This document shows, piece by piece, positions 1-5,012 of a DNA stretch of 8,622 nucleotides. Origin of the DNA: an uncultured Eubacteriales bacterium (GTDB lineage Bacteria > Bacillota > Clostridia > Oscillospirales > Butyricicoccaceae). The stretch's first letter is position 1. Every line of letters starts with the position of its first letter. The notes below the pieces were generated by a model. The model had not been told where the DNA came from, searched no databases, and saw only the letters and a list, made by a program, of their open reading frames with translations. Made by a program: the position numbers and the translations under genes. The stretch lies in the NCBI GenBank assembly GCA_934675045.1, contig CAKUPI010000065.1:1-8622 (forward strand). Reading direction: 5' to 3'.

Positions 1-1762
1 GAGCGAGCTTTTTTTGCCGCCCCGCTTGAAGTCCGGCAGGCTGTCGACCGGCATGCTGAAGCGGGTCTTGACGCCGTCGGCGTCGGTGACCTCGAGCAAA
101 ACGGTGGTTCCGTAGGTGATGCCGGTCAGCTTGCCCTCGGTGACCGTCGAGCCGGGGTTGGCCGTAATTTCGGCCAGCGCGCCCGTGCTGTCCAGCCGCG
201 CCGTCACAAACCAGTTGACCTTGACGTCCTTAAACTCGACCTTTTCGCCGGCATAGGTGACCGACGCTGCGGCGTTGACGCTGTAACTGGTCGTTTTCCC
301 GGTTGTCAAATCGGTGATCCCCAGCTGATGCGGGGTTCTGGACAGGATGACGCCACTCACGCCGCCCTGCACATAGCGGGTGACGGTGTCGACGGCGGCC
401 GACAGCACGGCGCCCGTGTCGTTGGACAGGCGCAGCGTGACATGGCTGCCGGTGTGGCTCTTGCTGAGCGTTCCGGCCACGCCGTTGACGGCGACGGCCG
501 CCTCCGCGCCGATCGGGTGCCGCCGCGTAACGCCGTCATAGCCGGTGACGGCCAGCGTGGTGACGCCCGCCGCCGTTTCCACGCCGGTCAGCAGCCCCTC
601 TTCCAGATACGACCCGCCGCTCAGGCGCAGGGTCAGCAGCCCGCCGGCCGCGTCGAGCGTGCACACCGCCGAGGTGTACCCGGCCTGCGGATCGATCACG
701 CTGCGGTCGCCCGCCTTTTTCCCGGCCAGCACCTCGGTCAGCCGGGTCACCGGCAGGGTGCGCGGCGTTCCGCCGGCGTTGAGGGTGACGGAGTTTTGCG
801 TAAAGGCCGTCACCGTGCCGCTGACGGTCTGCTGCCCACCGTACAGGCGCACGGCCGCCGCCTTTCCGGTGCTGCTAAACGCGACGCGCGCGTAAAGCCC
901 CGTTTGCAGCGCCGACGGCCCGGACTGCATGTTGTAGCGATAAACGTCGACCTTCGCGGGCAGCGTGACGCTCTGCGCGCCCGAGACGTCGCTCTTGAGC
1001 GACAGCACGGTGGTGTCCTTGTCCCCCGCCGTCACGGCGACGATATTGCCCGCCGCCCACCGGTAGGTGGTGTAATCGGGCAGCTCGACGACAATGTTGT
1101 TTTTTGCCATAAAGGCCAGCACGCGCGACAGCATGGTGGCGACCACGGCGCGGTTGACGGCCAGCTTGGGCGAAAACTGGTTTTTCGTGTCGCCCTCGAC
1201 AATTTCATACAGCTTGAGCAGGTACACATAGGGCCTGCGGCTCTGCGAAATGGCGTCGACGTCGGCAAAGGCAAGGGTGTAGTCGACCAGCCCGCTGGCC
1301 AGCTCGGTCAGGCCCATCGCCCGCACAAGGTACATGGCAAGATCCTCTTTTTTCATCTCCCTGCCGAGCGCGGCGGCGCCTTGCAGCGTCCGCAGCTCTT
1401 CGGCGGTCAGAATGCCGGCCTCCAGACAGACGGCCAGCTCGGTGCGCGCCCATGCGTAGGACGTCCCCAGAATGGAGTCGAGGGTGCTCTTCCACTTGGT
1501 GTGCACCGACGAGGCGACAACGCTGGAAACGCCGCAGACCCGCCCGCACAAAACCAGCGCTTCGGCGGCGGTCAGATTGTTGTAGGGGCGAAAGGTGTTG
1601 TTCTCGTAGCCCTTGAAAATCCCCTTTGCGCTGACGTCGTCGATATAGGTTTTGGCCCAGTGTCCGGCCGTGTCGGAGTAGGCCGCCGAAACGGGCAGCG
1701 CCGTCAGCGACAAAAGGGTACAGAGGGTCAGCAAAATCGAAAGCAGTCGTTTGTGTCTCATA
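1..1762 (-). CDS. Secreted S-layer homology (SLH) domain protein with tandem beta-type repeats, 3' end outside window
   Basis: The frame is open for 587 codons and leaves the window without a stop. The start ATG has GGAGG six bases upstream. Residues 1-26 are a signal peptide: basic MRHKR, a hydrophobic core, and a type I signal peptidase site after VSA. Residues about 27-75 are a clear SLH domain (YSDTAGHWAKTYID, then GIFKGYENNTFRP and LTAAEAL). Residues about 85-150 are a diverged second SLH domain, and about 163-218 a third (FADVDAI, KNQFSP, NRAVV). SLH triplets bind secondary cell-wall polymers, so the protein should be anchored on the outside of the wall. From residue 235 onward the chain is Thr/Val/Gly-rich and made of about 76-residue modules beginning at Gly 238, 315, 389, 467 and 543; the fifth is cut by the window edge. 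No enzyme domain is recognised. It could be a structural S-layer protein or the anchor part of a larger exoprotein. Confidence 0.88.
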
Positions 1763-1804
1763 AAGCACCTCCATATTGTGCCGTTCCGTCATTCCTTACT
1801 ACCG

Positions 1805-1833
1805 ATTATAGCGGTTTACCCTGCAAAAAGCAA
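1805..1833 (-). promoter_or_regulatory. Sigma-A type promoter of the SLH protein gene
   Basis: Read on the minus strand, a perfect TATAAT (1805-1810) lies 17 bases downstream of TTGCTT (1828-1833), a partial -35 match. The predicted transcript would start near 1798 and give a leader of about 36 nt with the GGAGG ribosome site at 1769-1773. The strong -10 and correct spacing support it; the weak -35 lowers certainty. Confidence 0.65.
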
Positions 1834-1843
1834 ATAAAACCGC

Positions 1844-1896
1844 CTCTGCCCGTGCAGAGCTTGCCGCGGCGCGGCCCGCGGCCGTCCGGCCGGACG
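1844..1896. repeat. Cluster of GC-rich palindromes between adh and the SLH gene
   Basis: Three short palindromic elements follow one another: CTCTGC-ccgt-GCAGAG (1844-1859), two copies of CCGCGG that can pair (1864-1869 and 1876-1881), and a perfect 14-bp palindrome CGTCCGGCCGGACG (1883-1896). They lie downstream of the adh terminator and upstream of the SLH -35. The CTCTGC/GCAGAG arms also occur in the terminator stem at 1913-1950, so alternative pairing is possible. No function can be assigned from the sequence. Confidence 0.5.
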
Positions 1897-1901
1897 CGGG
1901 G

Positions 1902-1950
1902 AAAGGCAAAAAGCCGCCGCGCAGAGTGCAAAGCTGCTCTGCGCGGCGGC
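1902..1950 (-). terminator. Rho-independent terminator of the alcohol dehydrogenase gene
   Basis: A perfect 14-bp GC-rich stem (arms 1913-1926 and 1937-1950, GCCGCCGCGCAGAG and its complement) encloses a 10-nt loop. On the minus strand it is followed directly by TTTTTGCCTTT. It begins 18 bases past the adh stop codon. On the plus strand there is no T-tract, so it should act in one direction only. Confidence 0.93.
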
Positions 1951-1968
1951 CTGTCGGATAAATGATGC

Positions 1969-3024
1969 TTACAGCAGGACCAGCGGCTTGATCAGGTCCT
2001 TCGGCTTGTCTTTCATCAGCGCAAGCGCGGGTTCCACGTTCTCCAGCCCGTGGAAGGTGTGCGTGATGAGCTTTTCGGGGTGAATGCGGCCGGACTGAAT
2101 CAGCCGGGCCAGCTTCTCCGAACGCAGACGTCCGCCGGGCATCAGCCCGCCGACGATCTTCTTGTGACCCATTCCGCAGCCCAGCTCGACGCGCGGCAGC
2201 CCGATGGTGTCTCCCTCGCCGAGGTAGTTGACGTTGCCGATCACCCCGCCCGGCTTGAGCATGCGAATGGCCTGCGCAAAGGTGTCGTTGTCGCCGCCGG
2301 CGACGATGATGCGATCGACGCCCTTGCCGTGCGTTTTTTCCATGATCTGCTCGACAATGTCGCCCTCACGGTAGTTGATGATGTCGGTAGCGCCAAACTC
2401 CCGCGCCAGCTCGGCGCAGTTGCGGCGCGAGCCCACCGCGTAAATGTCGGCCGCGCCGCGAATGGCCGCGGCGGCAACGGACATGAGGCCGACCGGGCCG
2501 ATGCCGATCACCGCCACGTTGTCGCCGAACTGAATGTCCGCCAGCTCCGCGCCGTGGAAGCCGGTGGGGACCATGTCGCTGAGCATGCAGGCCGCGCCCA
2601 GATCCATGCCCTCGGGCAGCAGGGCGAGGTTTCCGTCGGCGTCGTTGACGTGGAAGTATTCCCCGAACACGCCGTCTTTGAAGTTGGAGAACTTCCACCC
2701 GGAGAGCATTCCGCCGGAGTGCATGGCAAAGCCCTCCTGCGCTTCCAGGGAGTTCCAGTCCGGTGTAATGGCCGAAACCAGCACCCGGTCGCCGACTTTA
2801 AAGTCCTTGACCAGCTTGCCGACCTCGACAACCTCGCCGACTGCCTCGTGTCCCAGAATCATGTCCCGCCGATCGCCGATTGCCCCTGCCCACACGGTAT
2901 GTACGTCAGAGGTGCAGGGCGCCAGTGCAAGGGGTTTGCAGATAGCGTCCATCGGGCCACAGGTGGGCACTTCCTTTTCGATCCAGCCAGTCTGGCCGAT
3001 CTTGATCATTGCGAACCCTTTCAT
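1969..3024 (-). CDS. adh: Zinc-dependent, NADP-preferring secondary alcohol dehydrogenase
   Basis: This is a 351-residue cytosolic medium-chain dehydrogenase of the Thermoanaerobacter brockii / Clostridium beijerinckii isopropanol dehydrogenase group, which interconverts secondary alcohols and ketones and also handles aldehydes. Residue numbers match the remembered T. brockii enzyme (352 aa) without offset: zinc ligands Cys37, His59 and Asp150, with Glu60; the nucleotide fold GIGPVGL at 174-180; and the NADP-selecting set Gly198, Ser199, Arg200 and Tyr218. The C-terminus LMKDKPKDLIKPLV is typical of the family. The ATG at 3024 is chosen because it gives the family N-terminus MKGFAM and has AAGGAAGG seven bases upstream. 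A longer open frame to 3114 adds 30 residues unlike the family. An out-of-frame ATG five bases upstream stops at once (ATGAAATGA). The gene has its own promoter and terminator, so it is probably monocistronic. Likely role: disposal of reducing power in fermentation. Confidence 0.95.
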   Translation of the reverse strand: MKGFAMIKIGQTGWIEKEVPTCGPMDAICKPLALAPCTSDVHTVWAGAIGDRRDMILGHEAVGEVVEVGKLVKDFKVGDRVLVSAITPDWNSLEAQEGFAMHSGGMLSGWKFSNFKDGVFGEYFHVNDADGNLALLPEGMDLGAACMLSDMVPTGFHGAELADIQFGDNVAVIGIGPVGLMSVAAAAIRGAADIYAVGSRRNCAELAREFGATDIINYREGDIVEQIMEKTHGKGVDRIIVAGGDNDTFAQAIRMLKPGGVIGNVNYLGEGDTIGLPRVELGCGMGHKKIVGGLMPGGRLRSEKLARLIQSGRIHPEKLITHTFHGLENVEPALALMKDKPKDLIKPLVLL

Positions 3025-3158
3025 TTCATTGCCTTCCTTTCTGTATTGTGAAGGCCCGGCAATCGGCAGGCGGCACACGCCGCCCCTTTGCGGCCAAGGT
3101 CCGGACCGTTTCACTGTGTTCGGTTGCCTTGTGTCGTTTTGTAAGCGGGGCTTGCTTT
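3025..3158 (-). other. Long 5' leader of adh with hairpin-forming sequence
   Basis: If transcription starts about seven bases past the -10, the adh mRNA carries a leader of about 134 nt. It includes a perfect 10-bp palindrome GGTCCGGACC (3098-3107) and a GGCGGC-acac-GCCGCC hairpin (3069-3084). No known riboswitch or T-box pattern is recognised, and there is no U-tract after either hairpin on the minus strand. It contains no convincing small gene. Confidence 0.4.
3032..3039 (-). promoter_or_regulatory. Ribosome binding site fixing the adh start
   Basis: AAGGAAGG on the minus strand ends seven bases before the ATG at 3024. It supports this start over the upstream in-frame extension. The closer ATG at 3029-3027 would be only two bases from the site and is followed by one codon and a stop. 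Confidence 0.75.
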
Positions 3159-3174
3159 GTCTTTATTTTAACAT
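3157..3174 (-). promoter_or_regulatory. Possible Rex-type operator overlapping the adh -10
   Basis: The plus-strand 18-mer TTGTCTTTATTTTAACAT matches 10 of 14 defined positions of the clostridial Rex site TTGTTAA-n4-TTAACAA (consensus from memory). One half is nearly intact (TTAACAT) and the other poor (TTGTCTT). It covers the -10 element, the usual place for repression. A heptamer, AAAGACA on the minus strand, also occurs at 3158-3164 and 3174-3180, flanking the -10. The match is too weak to assert binding. Confidence 0.3.
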
Positions 3175-3193
3175 GTCTTTTCCGGAATTTCAA
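3165..3193 (-). promoter_or_regulatory. Strong sigma-A promoter of adh
   Basis: On the minus strand TTGAAA (3188-3193) and TAAAAT (3165-3170) are separated by exactly 17 bases; each hexamer matches consensus at five of six positions. It is the only good promoter in the gap between the dipeptidase and adh genes. Confidence 0.75.
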
Positions 3194-3263
3194 TCATTTT
3201 TTCGCCCGGAAGCGGGCATATCCGGCATTTTTTCGGCCGTTTGCCCGGCGGCGGCGCCGATCG

Positions 3264-3292
3264 AAACAGGCGCAGCCAAAAGGCCGCGCCTG
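3264..3292 (-). terminator. Probable terminator of the dipeptidase gene
   Basis: An 11-bp stem with one mismatch (3267-3277 against 3282-3292, CAGGCGC and GCGCCTG at the base) closes a TTTT loop and starts nine bases after the stop codon. Only three Ts follow on the minus strand, so termination may be incomplete. The position right after the gene supports the call. Confidence 0.5.
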
Positions 3293-3301
3293 CGCCGGTT
3301 C

Positions 3302-3946
3302 TTATTCAATGGGGAAGTCAAAATAGGTGTCGGGATACGGCTCGGTGGCCAGATTGAAATGCCACCACTCGCACTCGTACGGCACAAAGCCGCAGGCGCA
3401 CATGGCATCGGACAGAATCCGGCGGTTTTTCTCCTGCTGCTCGGTCAGTCCGGCCGCGCCCGGGTGGGAGCGCACGTCCATAAAGTCAAAGATGCTGGCC
3501 ATGTCAAGCTCCTGATGGGTCTTGCTGTCCACAAGGGTCAGGTCGACCGAGCTGCCGCGGGAGTGGCCCGATTTGCGGGAAATATACCCGAGGTCAAACA
3601 TGGCGGCCTTTTCGACGTTGGGGTACTGAACGGGCTTGCGCCGCTGGTCCTCGACGTCGTCGCCCCAGCGGATAAAGTCGTTGACGGCGCGCTGGGGGCG
3701 GAAGGCGTCAAAAAACTTCATCACATAGCCCTGCCTGCGCAGGATTTCGGCCGCCTTGACGCAGCCCTCGGCCGCCTGCGTGGTCATGACGACCAGCGGC
3801 TGGTTGTAGCCCTCGGCCGGGCGGCCCATAAAGTTGTCGGTTCCGGCGTATTTGGCGTCGATGATGCAGTCGGGAATGAGCTCGTCGATGTACACAAAGC
3901 CCTCCGGCAGGCCTTTTTTGGGAATGCCTTTCGTGGAAAGGTTCAT
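3302..3946 (-). CDS. VanX/DdpX-family D-alanyl-D-alanine dipeptidase (peptidase M15D)
   Basis: This 214-residue protein should be a zinc dipeptidase that cleaves D-Ala-D-Ala. Its active-site residues line up with VanX (202 aa, numbering from memory) at a constant offset of 12: Arg83 in DAFRPQRA, zinc ligands His128 and Asp135 in SGHSRGSSVDLTL, catalytic Glu193 and zinc ligand His196 in ECEWWHF. No signal peptide is seen, so it is cytosolic. The ATG at 3946 is chosen because AAGGAGG lies eight bases upstream; an in-frame TTG at 3964 would put that site inside the coding region. No vanH, vanA, vanR or vanS lies beside it, so glycopeptide resistance is not implied. Turnover or reuse of peptidoglycan-derived D-Ala-D-Ala is more likely, as proposed for DdpX. 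It follows rex by 86 bases, has its own -10 element, and may also receive read-through from rex. Confidence 0.9.
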   Translation of the reverse strand: MNLSTKGIPKKGLPEGFVYIDELIPDCIIDAKYAGTDNFMGRPAEGYNQPLVVMTTQAAEGCVKAAEILRRQGYVMKFFDAFRPQRAVNDFIRWGDDVEDQRRKPVQYPNVEKAAMFDLGYISRKSGHSRGSSVDLTLVDSKTHQELDMASIFDFMDVRSHPGAAGLTEQQEKNRRILSDAMCACGFVPYECEWWHFNLATEPYPDTYFDFPIE

Positions 3947-3954
3947 ACTGCTTT

Positions 3955-3961
3955 CCTCCTT
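3955..3961 (-). promoter_or_regulatory. Ribosome binding site fixing the dipeptidase start
   Basis: AAGGAGG on the minus strand is a near-perfect Shine-Dalgarno sequence, eight bases from the ATG at 3946. It rules out the upstream TTG at 3964, whose second and third codons overlap it. Confidence 0.85.
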
Positions 3962-3968
3962 CAATCCG

Positions 3969-3986
3969 GTACGGGTTGCCCCGTAT
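3969..3986 (-). other. Leader hairpin upstream of the dipeptidase RBS
   Basis: TACGGG and CCCGTA (3970-3975 and 3980-3985) form a 6-bp stem with a four-base loop, extended by one G-U pair. It sits between the predicted transcription start near 3996 and the ribosome site. It is not followed by a U-tract. It may stabilise the mRNA end; no regulatory role can be shown. Confidence 0.35.
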
Positions 3987-4002
3987 ACTCTTTCCGGCTG
4001 CT

Positions 4003-4011
4003 ATTATACCA
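4003..4011 (-). promoter_or_regulatory. Extended -10 promoter of the dipeptidase gene
   Basis: TGGTATAAT on the minus strand is a consensus TATAAT preceded by the TGn extension. No good -35 hexamer lies 16-18 bases upstream, where the sequence is T-rich and includes the palindrome CCGCCGGCGG. Extended -10 promoters can work without a -35. It lies 22 bases past the rex stop codon, with no terminator between. Confidence 0.6.
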
Positions 4012-4032
4012 CCGCCGGCGGAAAAAGAAAAG

Positions 4033-4650
4033 TCAGAGACGGTACGAAAGCACCATCAGGCTTTCGGAAAAATGGACGTTTTCCACACAGACGTCGTTCA
4101 GCTCAAGGTGCAGGTCGATGTTGGTAAAGTTCCAGATGCCGCGCACGCCCCATTCGACCAGCTGCACGGCCGTTTCGCGCGCGACCTGCACCGGCACCGT
4201 CAGAATGGCGATATCGGGGTGCGTCCGGCGGACAAATCCCCCCAGCTCGCTCAGCGGGCGGATGGTGACGCCGCCGATGTTCCGGCCTATCTGCTCCGGC
4301 TCCGGGTCAAAGGCGCCGACCACGGTAAAGCCGCAGGAATCGAAGTGAAAATTGCGCAAAAGGGCGCGGCCGAGGTTGCCGACGCCGACCAGCACGGCGG
4401 TGTGCCCCTGATCGATGTGCAGGATCGAGGCGATGGATTGCAGCAGCGTCTGCACGTTGTAGCCGTAGCCCTGCTGCCCGAACCCGCCGAAGCAGTTGAA
4501 GTCCTGCCGGACCTGCGAGGCGGTCAGCCCCATTTTCGCGGCCAGCACCTCGGACGAAATGCGTTCCACTCCCTCTTTGTCCAGCTCTTCCAGATGTCTA
4601 TAATAACGCGGCATCCGCCGAATGACAGCGGATGAAATCTTTTTTTCCAT
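4033..4650 (-). CDS. rex: Redox-sensing transcriptional repressor Rex
   Basis: This 205-residue protein has the full Rex architecture. Residues 1-75 are the winged-helix DNA-binding part, with SSAVIRRMPRYYRHLEEL at the start and TASQVRQDFNCFGGFGQQGYGY at 43-64. Residues about 80-175 are a Rossmann fold with GVGNLG at 89-94 and the acidic FD at 114-115 that follows beta-2 and favours NAD(H) over NADP(H). The C-terminal helix (VHFSESLMVLSYRL) is the domain-swapped dimer segment. Known family role: binds operators when NAD+ is high and lets go when NADH rises, releasing fermentation genes such as alcohol dehydrogenases. The ATG at 4650 has GAGGGGG upstream and gives the usual family N-terminus. 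The gene has its own strong promoter. A Rex-controlled adh two genes downstream would make sense but is not proven. Confidence 0.96.
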   Translation of the reverse strand: MEKKISSAVIRRMPRYYRHLEELDKEGVERISSEVLAAKMGLTASQVRQDFNCFGGFGQQGYGYNVQTLLQSIASILHIDQGHTAVLVGVGNLGRALLRNFHFDSCGFTVVGAFDPEPEQIGRNIGGVTIRPLSELGGFVRRTHPDIAILTVPVQVARETAVQLVEWGVRGIWNFTNIDLHLELNDVCVENVHFSESLMVLSYRL

Positions 4651-4672
4651 GTACGAGCCCCCTCAAAATATT

Positions 4673-4701
4673 ATTATACAAAATATTTTGGTTTTTTTCA
4701 A
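4673..4701 (-). promoter_or_regulatory. Near-consensus promoter of rex
   Basis: On the minus strand TTGAAA (4696-4701) is followed after exactly 17 bases by a perfect TATAAT (4673-4678). Transcription would start near 4666, almost at the ribosome site (4657-4664), so the leader is very short. T- and A-tracts directly upstream of the -35 (4702-4722) resemble an UP element. The spacer holds a perfect 12-bp palindrome CAAAATATTTTG (4679-4690), a possible operator. Confidence 0.8.
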
Positions 4702-4706
4702 GAAGT

Positions 4707-4735
4707 CAGAAAAAAATAGTTTGTGTTTTTTTCTG
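4707..4735. repeat. Perfect 10-bp A/T-tract inverted repeat upstream of the rex promoter
   Basis: CAGAAAAAAA (4707-4716) and TTTTTTTCTG (4726-4735) are exact complements separated by nine bases. The left arm touches the region upstream of the rex -35. Possible roles are a weak terminator for transcripts from tsaD, an UP-like element, bent DNA or an operator. Confidence 0.6.
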
Positions 4736-4821
4736 CAAAGGGCTTCCGCCTGCCCGCGCCCGGCGCCAAAGCTGCGCCCCGGCGTGACATAAAAGTTTTA
4801 TTCCCCGGCGTCTACAAAAAG

Positions 4822-4851
4822 TTATCCACATTTTCCACAGAGTTTTCCACA
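4822..4851 (+). promoter_or_regulatory. Cluster of three DnaA boxes outside oriC context
   Basis: TTATCCACA (4822-4830) is the perfect DnaA box. It is followed with no gap by TTTTCCACA (4831-4839) and, after three bases, by a second TTTTCCACA (4843-4851), each one mismatch from consensus. All three point the same way. A fourth near-box, TTATCGACA, is at 4932-4940. Three boxes in 30 bases within a GC-rich genome is unlikely by chance. No dnaA or dnaN is present and flanking genes share one orientation, so a DnaA-titrating or regulatory cluster fits better than an origin. Confidence 0.75.
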
Positions 4852-4891
4852 ACCCCCAAAGACAGTGTTTGCAACGCCTTGCGAAAAATTT

Positions 4892-4936
4892 GATAAAATC
4901 TGTCAAACCCGCAAACGCCGAAAGGGAGATTTTATC
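4892..4936. repeat. Perfect 10-bp inverted repeat with nested arms next to the DnaA boxes
   Basis: GATAAAATCT (4892-4901) and AGATTTTATC (4927-4936) are exact complements around a 25-base loop. Further complementary pairs are CTGTC/GACAG (4900-4904 and 4937-4941) and GTTTGC/GCAAAC (4867-4872 and 4911-4916), giving competing folds. The near-DnaA box at 4932-4940 overlaps the right arm. On the minus strand it could be a weak terminator for tsaD, but no U-tract follows the hairpin base closely. Confidence 0.6.
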
Positions 4937-5012
4937 GACAGGCTCTGGGTTTACATAATCTCGGTTTTTACGACTTGTTTACAAATTGTTGTAGCCAAAA
5001 ACTGACAGGTTT

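Larger units (their letters stand above)
4651..5012. other. 362-bp structured intergenic region between tsaD and rex
   Basis: This is the only stretch over 300 bases without a gene. From the rex side it holds the rex promoter, an A/T-tract inverted repeat, a short GC-rich stretch (about 4739-4783) with a small GGCGC/GCGCC hairpin, the DnaA-box cluster, a 10-bp inverted repeat with a further near-box, and near tsaD a loose stem (GTTTTTACGAC around 4964-4974 against GTTGTAGCC-AAAAAC around 4988-5002). No U-tailed terminator for tsaD is evident. The short open frames here translate DnaA boxes and A-tracts and have no ribosome sites, so I regard the region as non-coding. Confidence 0.75.

Noticed and set aside
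1205..1792. Minus-strand open frame overlapping the SLH start
   Set aside because: It is another reading frame of the SLH gene, rich in Arg with no domain; the true frame has a signal peptide and SLH motifs plus a GGAGG site.
328..1965. Long plus-strand open frame opposite the SLH gene
   Set aside because: Arg/Gly/His-rich translation without any recognisable domain, no ribosome site, and it runs through the SLH promoter and adh terminator. It mirrors the GC-rich minus-strand gene.
2050..3051. Plus-strand open frame opposite adh
   Set aside because: Exact antisense of a highly conserved dehydrogenase; no ribosome site and low-complexity composition.
3025..3114. 30-residue N-terminal extension of the alcohol dehydrogenase
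   Set aside because: Not found in the family, lies upstream of the good AAGGAAGG site, and covers leader hairpins.
3302..3946. Glycopeptide resistance gene vanX
   Set aside because: The dipeptidase family is clear, but no vanH, vanA or two-component genes accompany it, so a resistance call is not supported.
2534..4348. 604-codon plus-strand open frame across adh, the dipeptidase and part of rex
   Set aside because: It crosses three well-identified minus-strand genes and their promoters; a by-product of GC-rich codons lacking stops.
4706..4906. 66-codon minus-strand open frame in the tsaD-rex gap
   Set aside because: Its translation (WKTLWKMW...) is simply the DnaA boxes read backwards, with no ribosome site.
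4897..4906. Promoter on the minus strand with TTGACA near 4901-4906
   Set aside because: The -35 match is perfect, but no acceptable -10 lies 16-18 bases downstream.
4651..5012. Chromosomal replication origin (oriC)
   Set aside because: Only three or four boxes, no dnaA, dnaN, rpmH or gyrase genes, no change in gene orientation, and no clear DnaA-trio or long AT-rich unwinding element next to the boxes.
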